The notes under the pieces are model-generated. The model was not told the DNA's origin. It worked only from the letters and a program-made list of their open reading frames with translations, and ran no database searches. 15,751 nt of DNA from Vicinamibacteria bacterium (GTDB lineage Bacteria; Acidobacteriota; Vicinamibacteria; Vicinamibacterales; UBA2999), in NCBI GenBank assembly GCA_025938035.1, contig JAICQE010000107.1:1-15751 (forward strand), in the 5' to 3' direction. How positions within the stretch are numbered: position 1 is the first letter of the stretch; each line of letters starts with the position of its first letter. Below are positions 14,513 through 15,751 of the stretch, piece by piece. A program made the translations under genes and the position numbers.

Positions 14513-15322
14513 GTGCCAGAACTCCCGGAAGTCGAGTACGAGCGCCGGCGGCTGCAGCGGGTCATGGCGCGCGCACGGATCGAGCGCGTTGTCACGCGCC
14601 GCCCGAATCTCCGCTACGCCTTTCCGCCTGATTTTGCGCAGCGGCTCGAGGGCCAGACGGTCCTCGCGGTCAGGCGCCGCGCGAAATACCTTCTGGCTGA
14701 GCTTGGGTCCGGCGACGTGCTCTTGATGCACCTGGGTATGTCCGGGGGGTTTCGTGTAGCGGATGGAGACGTCGAGTACAGCCCCCACGATCACGTGATC
14801 TTCGAGCTTTCCACGGGCGCTGTCGTCATCTTCAACGACCCGAGACGATTCGGGTTCATGACGCTTCTGCGGGCTGAAGACATCGAGAGCCACCACGCGC
14901 TCGCGCGGCTTGGGCCCGAACCGCTGGCCGCGCGATTCGGCACGGCGCCACTGGGCAGGGTGCTGGGTCGCCGGCGCACCTCGCTGAAGATCGCGTTGTC
15001 CGACCAGCGGGTGATCGCCGGTCTCGGCAACATCTACGTTTCAGAGGCGCTGTATCGCGCCAGGCTTTCGCCGAAGCGGCGGGCGTCCACGCTTGTCACG
15101 CGCACGGGGACGCCGCGGCCGGCGCTCGACGATCTCGTGCGGGCGATCAAGGACGTGCTGAGGGTTGCGATCAGGAATCAGTACCGGACACGCGCTGCCG
15201 ATCCCTTTCTCGTCTACGACCGCGAAGGCGAGCGCTGTCCGCGCAGAGGGTGCGGCGGGACGATCACACGAATCGTGCAGGGCGGCCGCTCGACGTTTTA
15301 TTGTCCCGTGTGCCAGCGGTAA
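14513..15322 (+). CDS. mutM: Formamidopyrimidine-DNA glycosylase (Fpg/MutM)
   Basis: A 269-residue bifunctional base-excision repair enzyme that removes 8-oxoguanine and ring-opened purines and cuts the abasic site. The GTG start gives MPELPEVE: Pro2 is the Schiff-base nucleophile once Met is removed, and Glu3 is catalytic. RRRAKYLL has Lys58 (Lys57 in mature numbering). MHLGMSG, FNDPRRFG and the helix-two-turn-helix DQRVIAGLGNIYVSEAL are all present. The C-terminal zinc finger reads ERCPRRGCGG, then 16 residues between the second and third cysteines, then CPVCQR, so it is C-x4-C/C-x2-C rather than the common C-x2-C first pair; this variant occurs in other Fpg proteins with CPxxGCGG. Length is normal for the family. 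With the AlkD-like enzyme it is the second DNA repair glycosylase in the window. Confidence 0.95.
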   Translation: MPELPEVEYERRRLQRVMARARIERVVTRRPNLRYAFPPDFAQRLEGQTVLAVRRRAKYLLAELGSGDVLLMHLGMSGGFRVADGDVEYSPHDHVIFELSTGAVVIFNDPRRFGFMTLLRAEDIESHHALARLGPEPLAARFGTAPLGRVLGRRRTSLKIALSDQRVIAGLGNIYVSEALYRARLSPKRRASTLVTRTGTPRPALDDLVRAIKDVLRVAIRNQYRTRAADPFLVYDREGERCPRRGCGGTITRIVQGGRSTFYCPVCQR

Positions 15323-15355
15323 CCCTCCGACCACGAGCGTGTTGATGGTGGCTGC

Positions 15356-15508
15356 GGGATTTCTGCGTCCGGCGTCGCCGCGAACGCGATTACCGACGCG
15401 TGGATTGCAGCGGTGGCGAGGACGCTCGGCACGCCCCTGGTCACGTTCGATCGTGGCTTCACACAGCTGCTTGAACGTACTGAGCTCACCGTGCTCAAGC
15501 CCGCGTAG
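15356..15508 (+). pseudogene. VapC-like PIN domain toxin, C-terminal remnant
   Basis: After the fpg stop, in the same frame, about 50 residues read GISASGVAANAITDAWIAAV, then ARTLGTPLVTFDRGF and finish ELTVLKPA before TAG 15506. This is the C-terminal half of a VapC-type PIN ribonuclease: the family's N-x-I-T-D-A-x-I-A-A helix with its acidic residue, and L-V-T-F-D-R-x-F with the last acidic residue. The N-terminal half, with the first catalytic Asp and the Glu, is absent, and no start codon or ribosome site fits. No VapB-like antitoxin gene is nearby. The remnant is therefore non-functional. The short length lowers certainty, but the two motifs in proper order and spacing make the assignment good. 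Confidence 0.75.
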
Positions 15509-15539
15509 CTCCCCGACGCCAATTGCCGGCTCCTTTCGT

Positions 15540-15751
15540 TCACTCCACCCCGAACGCGAGCAGCACGTTACCCGGCCGTCCGATCAGGCTGACGTAGCCA
15601 GAAAGGACGTAGACCATTCCACCCGACACGACGGGGCCCGGTCCGTCCATCGCTCCGCCTTTCGCGGCAACTCCGTTCACGGTTTCAAATTCGCGATTCG
15701 TGTCGAACTGCCAGACGACCTTTCCGTCCGCCGCGGAATATGCGCGGACGC
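15540..15751 (-). CDS. PQQ-like beta-propeller repeat protein, C-terminal part
   Basis: Reading in from the right edge on the minus strand, the frame gives VRAYSAADGKVVWQFDTNRE, FETVNGVAAKGGAMDGPGPV and VSGGMVYVLSGYVSLIGRPG, then NVLLAFGVE and TGA at 15540-15542. The D-G-K-x-x-W tryptophan-docking motif and the closing G-G-M-x-Y-V-L-S-G-Y strand are typical of PQQ-binding-like propellers such as polyvinyl-alcohol dehydrogenase-type proteins. Only about 70 residues are inside the window, so domain make-up, signal peptide and start are not seen. Proteins of this kind are usually periplasmic quinoprotein dehydrogenases. It converges on fpg with the PIN remnant between them. Confidence 0.82.
   Translation of the reverse strand, partial: VRAYSAADGKVVWQFDTNREFETVNGVAAKGGAMDGPGPVVSGGMVYVLSGYVSLIGRPGNVLLAFGVE

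Noticed and set aside
14488..14595. Longer N-terminus for the sensor kinase
   Set aside because: It overlaps the conserved start of fpg, is Arg/Ser-rich and lies before the first membrane helix without any family match.
13084..14631. Open frame of 515 codons on the plus strand, opposite the sensor kinase
   Set aside because: It is a shadow in high-GC DNA: Arg/Gln/His-rich, no family motifs, and entirely antisense to a kinase with all conserved boxes.

Overview
The window is high-GC (about 68% in a coding row I counted), densely packed bacterial DNA. It is Gram-negative: it has a TolC-type outer-membrane factor, a periplasmic adaptor and an outer-membrane barrel candidate. A PQQ-like beta-propeller enzyme, a DUF2277 protein, a PF16962-type ABC exporter and scattered short palindromic repeats together suggest Acidobacteriota of the Vicinamibacterales kind. 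That placement is inference; there is no rRNA or marker gene here to prove it.

Positions 1-5402 (+) form one tightly overlapping operon for a tripartite ABC-2 exporter of the E. coli YbhGFSR type: TolC-family channel (partial), HlyD-family adaptor, two separate ATPases matching the two halves of YbhF, and two ABC-2 permeases matching YbhS and YbhR. The ATPase pair carries one consensus and one degenerate composite ATP site.

Positions 5403-6164 are a repeat-rich, lower-GC break: a double hairpin, a pair of inverted repeats of about 45 bp, and between them the 3' part of a GNAT acetyltransferase plus DNA I cannot assign.

Positions 6161-9348 (-) are a second transport operon, transcribed leftwards: ABC ATPase, 12-TM-class putative ABC exporter subunit, then an exported double-cupin protein. 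Positions 9422-10189 (-) encode an AlkD-type DNA alkylation repair glycosylase, divergent from a small membrane protein (10219-10647, +). An outer-membrane barrel candidate with a hairpin leader follows (10745-11359, +).

Positions 11392-14487 (-) hold DUF2277, a pyridoxamine-5'-phosphate-oxidase-fold (stress protein 26-like) protein, and a hybrid sensor histidine kinase with a C-terminal receiver. The kinase is divergent, across 25 bp, from fpg/mutM (14513-15322, +). Behind fpg lies the 3' end of a VapC-type PIN toxin gene, and the window closes inside a PQQ-like propeller gene on the minus strand.

I see no complete novel system. The most unusual content is the repeats: palindromic elements sit inside or at the edges of coding sequences (adaptor N-terminus, YbhS-like permease loop, and the stop codons of the cupin, AlkD and flavin-fold genes).
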